A stretch of 64,000 nucleotides of DNA. Source: Mesostigma viride (taxonomy: Eukaryota; Streptophyta; Mesostigmatophyceae; Mesostigmatales; Mesostigmataceae). Location of the stretch: assembly GCA_009746045.1 (NCBI GenBank), contig RPFO01000102.1:876322-940321 (forward strand), read 5' to 3'. The notes below the pieces were generated by a model. That model did not search any database. It was not told the DNA's origin and worked only from the letters and a program-made list of their open reading frames with translations. Shown here piece by piece: positions 55,358-64,000 of this stretch. The stretch's first letter is position 1; the number at the start of each line of letters is the position of its first letter. Position numbers and translations under genes: made by a program.

Positions 55358-57639
55358 GGGGAGGGGACACCCCTAAAGGGCACTTTTCTGGAAACCATAC
55401 CTATGCATGAGCTAAAAATCCAATTATGATTGGGGACCATAAATATGATAAAAAAAAAATTTTCCAGCCACTTGGGGGGGGTACTAGCCCCCACCATACA
55501 CCGGTAACGCGCTAAAAATAGAAAAAGACGCTATTTTAGTCACATTTTTTCTAGGACAATGGGCAAACATATTGGGACCAAATCATATATTTCCATATAG
55601 TTCCCTGACTTTTGAGAAAGTCTGCCTAATTTTGAGCACAAAATAACCATGTTTAGACACATTGATGGATTTCCCCGCAAAAAGGGTACTTTTTTAAACA
55701 AAAAAAAATAAAACAAATCATAAACACATGCAATAGTGCCAAATCATATATTTTCAAATATTACACGTTGGGAGACATGCAGCCCCAAATTTTCAGGTCA
55801 TTCTGACAAGCGCAGCCCTATTTGATGGATATTCCTAGATTGCCACCTGTGACGAAGCTAAGGGAGGTGTTAGCTAGTATTTAACCACACTAACACCCCT
55901 TTATACATCTAAGCCTCATGAAAACTGGCCAAACCACATACTACCATTCTCTGCACATATGGTACCTCCTATGTTCAAGGTTTGACGCCATTCTGACAAG
56001 AACTGCCCAAGTTGCAACCATTCCAAGACGGCCACCCATGTAGACGCTACAAGGAAATTAGAGTAACCATTTAGCCACACTAGCACCTCCTTCTTCATCA
56101 AAGACATCTGCAAACTGACCAAAGCACACATAATCAACTCTTGCACGCTGACGGCAACGCATGCTCAATGTGGGGGGTCATTGCGACAAGAACTGCTCAA
56201 GTTGATGGGTTTCCTATATGACCACATGACAAGGCGCTAAGGACCACTCAGTAAGTTAGTAACCCCACAGTGCCACTTAATATGCCATCCAACATGCACC
56301 AAAACCATGCAGAGTATGTTTACAAAGTACAAAGGGGTGGCCACGCACCTCATATGTCTTCATCATCCCTCCAGCATGGCCAGCCTTGTAAATATGTGCA
56401 TAGCCTTGACGATGGTAGCCCTAACATGCCTAAGCGGCATTTCCTATGTTTCTCCCAGGTTAGAGTGTAAGGTTGATGCCAACCAAGCTAATCAACACAA
56501 CAACACCTCCTAAACTGTCCTCCCCGGCATGGATGACAAACTGGGACTATGGAGGGCAAGGAACCAAGTAAGAACATGGTATATATAGCTTGCATGCAGT
56601 CATGCATGTCAACCATGGTTGGCTCAGCACATTGTAGTCTTGTCACATCATCATAACAAAGGAAAGCTCAAACAACCATTGGTGCCAGCTATCTACATGC
56701 AGTCACACAAATGCAATATCTCCAACATCATCATCACTATAACACTTCCATCCCTGCACGATAAAATGCAAAGAAACCATTGGCGGCCCTTCACCGCATG
56801 AGCGCTGTGATGCCGCTGCGGCCTGTGAGGGTGCGTCACTCTCAAACAACAAGAAGCGTCCATACGCACAACATCCTTGCCAGAACACGTTTTATGAAAT
56901 GCCTTATACCTTCCCGAAGAGCTATAGGCTGCGACTGAAGCGGCCCTGATCACGACATCAACGAAAACAATCTAAAGCTGCCAGGTATTCGACAACACAA
57001 CGGCAAGCGACGGCGAGCTAGCTGGCGGAAACTGCCCAAAAAGAACGCAAAAAACCTCGAACGATGAGCTCATAGAAGAAAGCACCGATAGCAGATAACG
57101 TTCGCGACAAATCTGTACCTTGCCCTCGTAAATACCTCGCCCAGGCGCGCAACAACAGCCGTTCTTCCATGGACAGGTCAGACACGCACTGCGCAGGTCT
57201 GAACAATTACTTACCGATAATGGCCGAAAATCTGGCAAAAAGCACCAGCTCGGTTTAGAATTCGATGCAACCGATATTAATGCCTGCTTCAAGGTCAGAA
57301 CAGCCCCCAAAACCGCTATTTTACAGCCGCTATCATAAATTCTATTTCATTCCGCGCGACCAAAAAATTCAGATTACCCCCCATGCCGATGGCATAAAAA
57401 AACAACAGCGATATTGTAAACCAGCTGATTTCCGCCACAAACTAACATCATAAACTCATCTACTTTTAGATTCGAGTAAAATTTTTGCATTTCGCCTGCC
57501 CTAGTGTGGTAGTTTCGCCTGAACGCAGTCGCCATGGCCACTTCCGCAAGGGGTGCGCGCACCGTGCACGTGAAATTTGTGACCTTCGGCTCCGGCGCGA
57601 ATTTTTTGGCGCCAAAAAATTCGGGGGTGTCCCGTCCCC
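55358..57639. mobile_element. 2.28-kb TTAA-flanked non-autonomous DNA element
   Basis: Ends are imperfect inverted repeats of 16-17 bp: GGGGAGGGGACACCCC at the left, and GGGGGTGTCCCGTCCCC at the right. TTAA is duplicated (55354-55357, 57640-57643), the signature of piggyBac-like insertion. No transposase is visible inside; short frames have no recognisable domain. The right end shares GCAGTCGCCATGGCCACTTC and GGGGTGCGCGCACCGTGCAC with the giant right arm near 63100-63142. The preceding few hundred bases also align with 62700-63000 at lower identity, so the two belong to one family. Confidence 0.85.
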
Positions 57640-59016
57640 TTAATGAGGAGGATTCAGGCTCCCATGGTGTGACTCTCCATGGCTGGCCTATGTACATGGT
57701 TTGCATTTATGTAATTAATGAGGAGGATTCAGGCTCCCATGGTGTCATCATGGCCCGTCTACGTACATGGATGTCAAGGAATAGTAAATGATGAGGATTC
57801 AGGCTCCCATGGTGTCATCATGGCTGGCCTACGTACATGGATGTCTCATAAAAAAAATGATGAGGATTTAGGCTCCCATGGTGTAATCATGGCCCGTCTA
57901 CGTACATGGATGTCAAGGAATAGTAAATGATGAGGATTCAGGCTCCCATGGTGTCATCATGGCCTGTCTACCTACATGGTTGGCATTTATGTAATTAATG
58001 ATGAGGATTCAGGCTCCCATGGTGTCATCATGGCTGGCCTACGTACATGGATGTCAAAGAAAAAAAAATGATGAGGATTCAGGCTCCCATGGTGTCATCA
58101 TGGCTGGCCTACGTACATGGTTGGCATTTATGTAATTAATGATGAGGATTCAGGCTCCCATGGTGTCATCATGGCTGGCCTACGTACATGGATGGCATGT
58201 ATGTAATTAATGAGGAGGATTCAGGCTCCCATGGTGTCTCCATGGCTGGCCTACGTACATTGATGTCAAGGAATAGTAAATCATGAGGATTCAGGCTCCC
58301 ATGGTGTCATCATGGCCCGTCCACGTACATGGATGGCATGTATGTAATTAATGAGGAGGATTCAGGCTCCCATGGTGTCATCATGGCTGGCCTACGTACA
58401 TGGATGTCAAAGAAAAAAAAATGATGAGGATTCAGGCTCCCATGGTGTCATCATGGCTGGCCTACGTACATGGATGTCTCATAAAAAAAATGATGAGGAT
58501 TCAGGCTCCCATAGTGTCATCATGGCTTGTCTACCTACATGGTTGGCATGTATGTTATTAATGATGAGGATTTAGGCTCCCATGGTGTCATCATGGCCCG
58601 TCTACGTACATGGATGTCAAAGAAAAAAAAATGATGAGGATTCAGGCTCCCATGGTGTCATCATGGCTGGCCTACGTACATGGATGTCTCATAAAAAAAA
58701 TGATGAGGATTCAGGCTCCCATGGTGTCATCATGGCCCGTCTACGTACATGGTTGGCGTTTATGTAATTAATGAGGAGGATTTAGGCTCCCATGGTGTCA
58801 TCATGGCTCGCCTACGTACATGGATGGCATGTATGTAATTAATGATGAGGATTCAGGCTCCCATGGTGTCATCATGGCCCGTCTACGTACATGAATGGCA
58901 TTTATGTAATTAATGATGAGGATTCAGGCTCCCATGGTGTCATCATGGCCCGTCTACGTACATGGATGTCAAGGAATAGTAAATGATGAGGATTCAGGCT
59001 CCCATGGTGTCATCAT
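57640..59016 (+). repeat. 71-bp satellite, segment between TTAA element and LINE
   Basis: Continues the array. Its first units match 36372-36519. The linker variants TCTCATAAAAAAAATGATGAGG and CAAAGAAAAAAAAATGATG are frequent here. The segment ends within a unit at CATGGTGTCATCAT, which is duplicated after the LINE. Confidence 0.93.
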
Positions 59017-59194
59017 TCATGGCATTCATGGCTTGTGCCTATACGAGCCACGAGCCACGAGGTAGCCATGGCTGACGGCGGCGCTCATAACTTTCACGTT
59101 TGAGCACCGAATTTAGTCGTGAATATCACAATCGCTTCGTCTTTCTAAGACGCACATGCTGATATAATTTTCCGACGCTATTACGCAATATACG

Positions 59195-60567
59195 ATGAGC
59201 AAACGCCCATCGACGCAACGCAGCCTGACGGCTGCGCTCGGCAATGAAAATACGTCCGCAGCTTCGGCTGCAGCTTCGCCCACCGGCCCAGAAGGCAGCG
59301 GCGCCACTAGCCAAGCTCTAGTGGTCGTCCAGCCCCCTGCTGCGCCCGCATCGCCAGCAGCGTCGCCCGAACCCAAGCGCAGTCGCCCTGACGGGCTGCT
59401 GGATGAGTACGACTTTGACGCCAGCCAGCCCGGCTATTTTGACAAGCTTACACCCGATCGCATCCTGGGCAATGTGTTTTTCGGGACGCATGCCTCTCTT
59501 CTAGAACTGTGCAAGCAGCTTTTCCACCAAGGTCGCCTTGTCAATGCCCGCCTCCAGAGGCGAGATTTCGGCAGAGACGTCCTCCACGCCCGCCGCCCCC
59601 ACCTCCAGCAATTCGCCCTCTTTTCCCTCCTTGGACGCTCCATGGAGGAGCTTTGGCCCCCAAAGCCCCTCACCACCACCTTAACCGAATCCTCCATCCG
59701 CTCACTCCTCAAGGAGGCCCTCGAGCAGCACGTGGCCCCATCGCTGCAGATGTGGCGGCCATGGGCAGCACGCTGGCTGCCGAGCTCCCCCTCCTCTCCA
59801 CCATCCCCACCGCCACCGCCACCCTCCTCGCCTCCTCCACCGCCATCACCCCCACCTCCGACGCCATCACCGCCCAGCTCCGTGAAATCGACCAGCGTCT
59901 TAAGGACAACGCAATCGCCATCGAGGTCCTGCAGAACACCGCCGGCCTCACCGCCCAGGCGGTGAAGGACATTGCCGCCAAGCCAGCCCCTGCTGGCCTG
60001 GCCGGCGATGCTCCTCCCATCACGACCTGGGCGGACATGCTTAAGCAGCACACCACCTCCACCACCTCCGCCGTCGCAGCACAGCTCCAGAGGCAGACGC
60101 TTGACCTCCGCGAGGAGGCCGAGCTCGCCAAGCGCAGCCTTAACGTCATTGTCAAGAATCTCAAGATGGAGGAAGGTGAGAATTCCGAGAAGCTTGCGCG
60201 TGCTTTTGAGAGAGAAATCCTTGATCGCATGGGCCTTACTGGTGAGATCGAGCTGGCCGCCCACCGCCTTCCCCGCGCGCGGGGTAAGGCAGGGCCGCCC
60301 CCGCTCCTTCTCACCTTTAAGACCCCGGCGGACAAGATTTCTTTTCTCAGACGCCGCAAGCGGCTCGAGAAGACTCTCTTCACCCTTGATGACGACCTGA
60401 CCCTGGCGCAGCAACAACGGCGACGGGAGCTATGGCCGGCCTACCTCCAGCTCCGGCAGACCAAGGCGGGGCAGCCGGTGTACTGGAAGGGGGCGGCCAT
60501 CTACGTCGGCCACAAGCCCTGGCAGGCGACCCCCGCGGCCCCAGCGACTCCAGACGCCCCAGCTTAG
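59195..60567 (+). CDS. LINE ORF1-type RNA-binding protein, one frameshift
   Basis: The ATG at 59195 starts a Ser/Ala/Pro-rich N-terminus (MSKRPSTQRSLTAALG), then a segment YFDKLTPDRILGNVFFGTHA. A one-base change near 59740 moves into the second frame, which has a helical stretch (AITAQLREIDQRLKDNAIAI), then SLNVIVKNLKMEEGE, an RRM-like start, and IELAAHRLPRARGK, PPPLLLTFKTPADKISFL, FTLDDDLTLAQQQRRRELW and QPVYWKGAAIYVGH. These follow the order of the L1 ORF1p RRM and C-terminal domain. Such proteins coat LINE RNA. Frames between 59509 and 59740 on the second reading are shadows. Confidence is moderate because similarity is judged by pattern. Confidence 0.72.
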
Positions 60568-61011
60568 GGGAATACAGCAGTAGTAGTGTAGAATAGATAG
60601 ACCGTGGCCATGTACATGTACGCCTCCTAGAGGCCCTATTCCAGCTAAGCCACGCGCTTTATGTAATCATGTACATGTGTGCCTATGATGAGCCACACTC
60701 CAGACGATGCCTAGTTTTATTTAGTAATGCTGTGCCCATGCAGAGAGCTGCTCTCTGCTGAGATGCCACGCTCTAGTTTTTGTATAGCCATGATGATCTT
60801 CCCCCTCACAGGCATGCTCCCCCCTTACCCGGGCATAGCGTGATAGACCATGAGGGTGCGGGTGCCCTGGTGCACCTAGAGCAGGGGTAGCTTACATTCC
60901 CACCCTTGCATGAAGTAGCCTAGAATGTATTAAAAGCCATATGCCCCTTCTCAGGGCTATGTGCTACATCTACTCCCAACGGAGTGATGTTGATAATTAA
61001 TTAATTAATTA
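60568..61011 (+). other. LINE 3' UTR and (AATT)n tail
   Basis: Non-coding. Blocks TATGTGCTACAT and CCCAACGGAG near the end match the 3' end of the truncated LINE at 9015-9485 (opposite strand). The tail 60993-61011 is AATT repeats, not poly-A. Confidence 0.75.
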
Positions 61012-61280
61012 ATGGTGTCATCATGGCTTGTCTACGTACATGGTTGGCATTTATGTAACCTGAATCCTCTCATAAAAAAAATGAAGAGGATTCAGGCTCC
61101 ATTGGTGTCATCATGGCTGGCCTACGTACATGGACGTCAAGGAATAGTAAATGATGAGGATTCAGGCTCCCATGGTGTCATCATGGCCCGTCTACGTACA
61201 TGGGTGGCATTTATGTATTTAATGATGAGGATTTAGGCTCCCATGGGGTCATCATGGCTTGTCTACGTACATGGAGTCAT
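61012..61280 (+). repeat. Last 71-bp satellite units before the right arm
   Basis: Starts with the LINE target duplication. It includes the hairpin variant (CCTGAATCCTCT...AGAGGATTCAGG with an AT-rich loop, near 61050-61095). The final units mirror the first units of the left array (GGGGTCATC and GATTTAGG variants), which shows the arms are continuous with the satellite. Confidence 0.93.
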
Positions 61281-63215
61281 ATTGATTCATGGAACAATGA
61301 GATACCATTCTTAATTGAAAATTGTTCTTGATACTTTCACATGGCTTCCCGGAATCGTGAATTTGTGCGGGTTTCCATGATGACAATCCTCATTGAATTC
61401 TTGAGCACACAATATTGAGCAATTTAGGGGCACTTCGGCAATGTTGACCATTTTCATTCATGATAAAATTAACATTTAATGCAATAAATACATATTCCAC
61501 TCATTTTAATAAACCATGCAAAAACTTTACAAGCACGCTCAAGCTAGGGGTGGGCTGGCATGCACGCGTGGGTGTGGGGGTGGGCTGGCATGCATGCGTG
61601 GGTGTGGGGTTGGGCTAGCCTGCATGCGTGGGTGTGTGGGGGGGCTAGCATGCATGCGTGGGTGTGGGGGGGGGCTGTCATGCATGCGTGGTGGGTGTGT
61701 GGGGGGGCTGGCATGCATGCGTGGGTGTGTGGGGGGGCTAGCATGCATGCGTGGGTGTGGGGGTGGGCTAGCATGCATGCGTGGGTGTGAGTGTGGGCTA
61801 GCATGCATGCGTGGGTGTGGGGGGGGCTAGCATGCATGCGTGGGTGTGGGGGGGCCGGGGCCGGGGCTAGCATGCATGCGTGGGTGTGGGGGTGGGCCAG
61901 CATGCATGCGTGGGTGTGGGGGGGGGCTAGCACGCCCCACCCCTCCATCGGCACAGCCAGCCTTGTGAGTCTACCCTTAACAACAAGGCTGGTAGGACGA
62001 CACGCCTGAGCAGCATATGTCATGCCTATCTCAGGCTAATAATGTGTGATTTTGTGCCAACAACCAAGTTGTTCCACCCAACAACACATTATAAACCCTC
62101 TTCCAAAATGCCCAACAAGCCGGACACGTGGAGGACCACACACGCAGTATATAAAGAGAAAATAAGCTGACTTTTTATCCAGCCAACCTGTGGCTAGCTG
62201 CTCTGGTTAGCATGACAAATGCTAACATTTACTCAGTGGGAAAGGTGAAGAGACCATTGGAACAGCCTACCTGACGCATGTGCCACCAAAGCATTGTGTC
62301 CCGCAAAATGCACACTGCCTCCTTTCTAACAAGCACGAGCCGCTCTCTTTAGGAGACAGGTGCCAGCTCGTCAGTGTCTGGGGAAAATGATGCCGCTGCT
62401 TAGGAAGACCGCGTGAATTTCCTCGAACACAACTGTCTATAAAGCAAAAGAAATTTCAGAGAAGCATGGAAATAAAAGCATTACACCTTCCCGACAGGTT
62501 GTGGGCCACGCGCTGCAGCAAGCCAGCCACGTCACAGACGAACTTGCTTAAAAACATCCAGGAATCCAGCGATGCAGCGCCAGGACCCGCAACTTCATGG
62601 CTGCATCTGGCCGGAAAGAAGGCAAAAAGCTTACGCTCAACGAGCTAAGAAAGCAGGAAAGCGCTATCTTAGACGTTTAATACAAGAACGTACCATAACG
62701 GGCATTTATTCGTGCCCAGGCGCACAAGAAAGGCCACCCTTTCATGGAGAGGTCGGGCGCGCATCGCGCAGGCCTAATGTTATCTTACCGCAAAATGACG
62801 GGAAAGGTAAAGATAGCAGCGGGAATTTTTACGGCTTTAGAAACATCATTAAACTAGCTTCCATTAGGACCATCAAAACTGGCAACAATCGACAATCACA
62901 CCTGCAGGCATCAATTATACTTTATTCATCCCGACAGAAATTCAGGCCGGACCCCCCTGCCGATGGTAAAGAAAAAGAGCCCGCGACATTATAGATCGCA
63001 ACTATCCCACCATAAATTAGAATCAGTAACTAATTTTCTCCAAGAATCGAGCATTTTTTCTGCTTTCCGCGAGCCAGATTTGTCACGTTTCGTCTAAAAG
63101 CAGTCGCCATGGCCACTTCCGCAAGGGGTGCGCGCACCGTGCACCCACTTTTCACGGTACGGAGGGTACCGCGGAATTTTTTTGGCGCGGAAAATATTCG
63201 CCGCGCCGAGTCCCC
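61180..63215. repeat. Right arm of giant inverted repeat, ending at TTAA
   Basis: Reverse complement of about 17478-19470 up to 63142. A further 73 bp, absent on the left, end in GCGCCGAGTCCCC followed by TTAA (63216-63219). The tip resembles the right tip of the element at 55358-57639 (both have AATTTTTTTGGCGC/AATTTTTTGGCGC and end in TCCCC or GTCCCC before TTAA). A 140-codon frame at 62572-62994 (AKKAGKRYLRRLIQERTI and so on) is basic, but it is not kept intact on the left arm, so it is not called a gene. Confidence 0.85.
61555..61935 (-). repeat. 30-bp minisatellite, right arm
   Basis: Inverted counterpart of 18703-19100. Copy variants and order differ between arms (for example an extra GGT near 61690 and GGGGCCGGGGCC near 61853), so the arms have not been homogenised recently. 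Confidence 0.92.
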
Positions 63216-63219
63216 TTAA

Positions 63220-64000
63220 CCATGCATGCATGCCCGTCGTCTCCAAACATTGCATTACATGCACGTGACGGCGTGTTCCCTCGGTCATGGTGCGCGGCGG
63301 TGCCAGCTGGACTGATGTCATGCCCTCCACGTAGGCTCGTTCTACATTTCAGAACTGATCCATGGCGCATAATTAGAATTTTGGAAGGTAGAATCAGGTT
63401 CTGAAGGTTCTACATAGTAGCCTAGTAAGGGTACACTAACATGTAGCCCAGTAGTTACTAATCCTGCGATCATGATGGAATATACATGTAGTGATACTAA
63501 TCGATACATGTAGTACACATGGTTGGCGCACAGAATGTTGTACAACCTGCCCTACATGTCGGAAAAACGCACACTCTGACAAACGTGATTGGAATATATT
63601 GTACAACATCATCACTAACGCTACATCCGGAACTGTTCTAGTGAATAGCATTACAATGTACTCCCCCGGCAGGTGTGGGTGCCCGAGTACTTGGAGTCTG
63701 AACACGCAGTGTCGACTCCTATTGGTGCAAAGGCATTTTTGTCGTCTCTTCATTTTTTATTCTCCGTTACCACTATATATTGTACAATAGCATGTAGGAT
63801 GGTACATCCAGAACTGTTCGAGCGAATAGCAGGGGGATCTACACCCCCGGTGGGGATCTACACCCTACCCAATACCTGGATGAGACCGGCAGTCGCCGTG
63901 TCGAATCCTTTTTGCGGCATGTCAGTTTTCAGGGTTCTTTTTTTTTAGTTTTTTTCCCTTTTTTTTTTTTTTCTCCATTTTTACAAATCAGATTTTTTCA
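63220..64000. other. Right flank, no supported gene; degenerate duplicated block
   Basis: Two diverged copies of a block of about 160 bp can be seen: one starts near CTACATCCGGAACTGTTCTAG (63621), the other near GTACATCCAGAACTGTTCGAG (63801). Each has CCCCCGG about 35-50 bp later and a GTGTCGA(C/A)TCCT box. TTGTACAA palindromes occur at about 63538, 63599 and 63779. The last 60 bp are T-rich. Confidence 0.5.

Larger units (their letters stand above)
59017..61011 (+). mobile_element. LINE-like element carrying only ORF1
   Basis: Flanked by a 13-bp direct repeat ATGGTGTCATCAT (59004-59016 and 61012-61024), which fits target-primed reverse transcription into the satellite. It consists of a short 5' UTR, one ORF1-type coding region, about 425 bp of 3' UTR and an (AATT)n tail. 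No endonuclease or RT is encoded. It shares 3' UTR blocks with the truncated LINE at 9015-9485. The layout resembles mammalian HAL1 elements, which keep ORF1 and lack ORF2. Confidence 0.8.

Noticed and set aside
62572-62994. 140-codon basic frame in the right arm as a transposase remnant
   Set aside because: The left arm and the related TTAA element do not keep the frame, and no catalytic motif is visible.
63690-63760. Possible tRNA-like sequence near GTGTCGACTCC
   Set aside because: No acceptor stem, anticodon arm or TTC-loop consensus could be laid out.

Overview
This is eukaryotic nuclear DNA. It has spliceosomal introns with GT/AG borders, long satellite arrays, and eukaryotic transposons from at least five classes. 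I see no bacterial operons, rRNA or tRNA genes. A chlorophyte or prasinophyte alga, or a similar microbial eukaryote, fits best, because PAT/TOC-type tyrosine-recombinase retrotransposons, copia elements and GC-rich coding exons occur together. I cannot name the species.

Layout. (1) 1-17.4 kb, mixed genic and transposon flank: a partial hAT-like transposase gene running off the left edge (minus); dispersed short repeats; a polyglutamine protein gene with one intron (3392-5979); two minus-strand LINE fragments (about 8.2-8.5 and 9.0-9.5 kb); a spliced DDE-type transposase-like gene (10025-13598, minus); a tandem repeat built on a GGCCGGC motif; and a small LTR-bearing element (14141-16106).

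(2) 17.48-63.2 kb, one large inverted structure. Two arms of nearly 2 kb (17478 to about 19470, and about 61180 to 63142) are reverse complements. Each contains the same 30-bp minisatellite, and each opens inward into a 71-bp satellite. The satellite runs in one orientation from 19.4 to 28.3 kb and in the opposite orientation from 30.4 to 61.3 kb, so the block is a giant imperfect palindrome. A GC-rich 36/48-bp repeat lies at its centre (28.3-30.2 kb). The right arm ends in TCCCC followed by TTAA. A 2.28-kb element inside the array ends the same way, has a TTAA target duplication, and shares sequence with the arm.

(3) Elements nested in the satellite: a non-autonomous PAT-like element (20365-22422); a copia element with 521/525-bp LTRs and an ATGGC target duplication (36971-44658); an 8.7-kb PAT-like element (46391-55090) encoding Gag and a fused RT-RNase H-tyrosine recombinase, itself split by a 3.4-kb TA-flanked DNA element (49580-53003); the TTAA element (55358-57639); and an ORF1-only LINE (59017-61011) with a 13-bp target duplication.

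(4) 63.2-64 kb, low-complexity flank.

There is no operon-like cooperation between genes. The shared theme is mobility: the satellite block acts as a landing pad, and its internal duplications let the order of insertions be read. Several coding regions need single-base frameshifts, some of them in homopolymer runs. That could be decay or assembly error. The two strongest novelty candidates inside coding regions are a 2A-like NPGP motif between RNase H and recombinase in the PAT-like element, and a retropepsin-like domain placed after integrase in the copia element.
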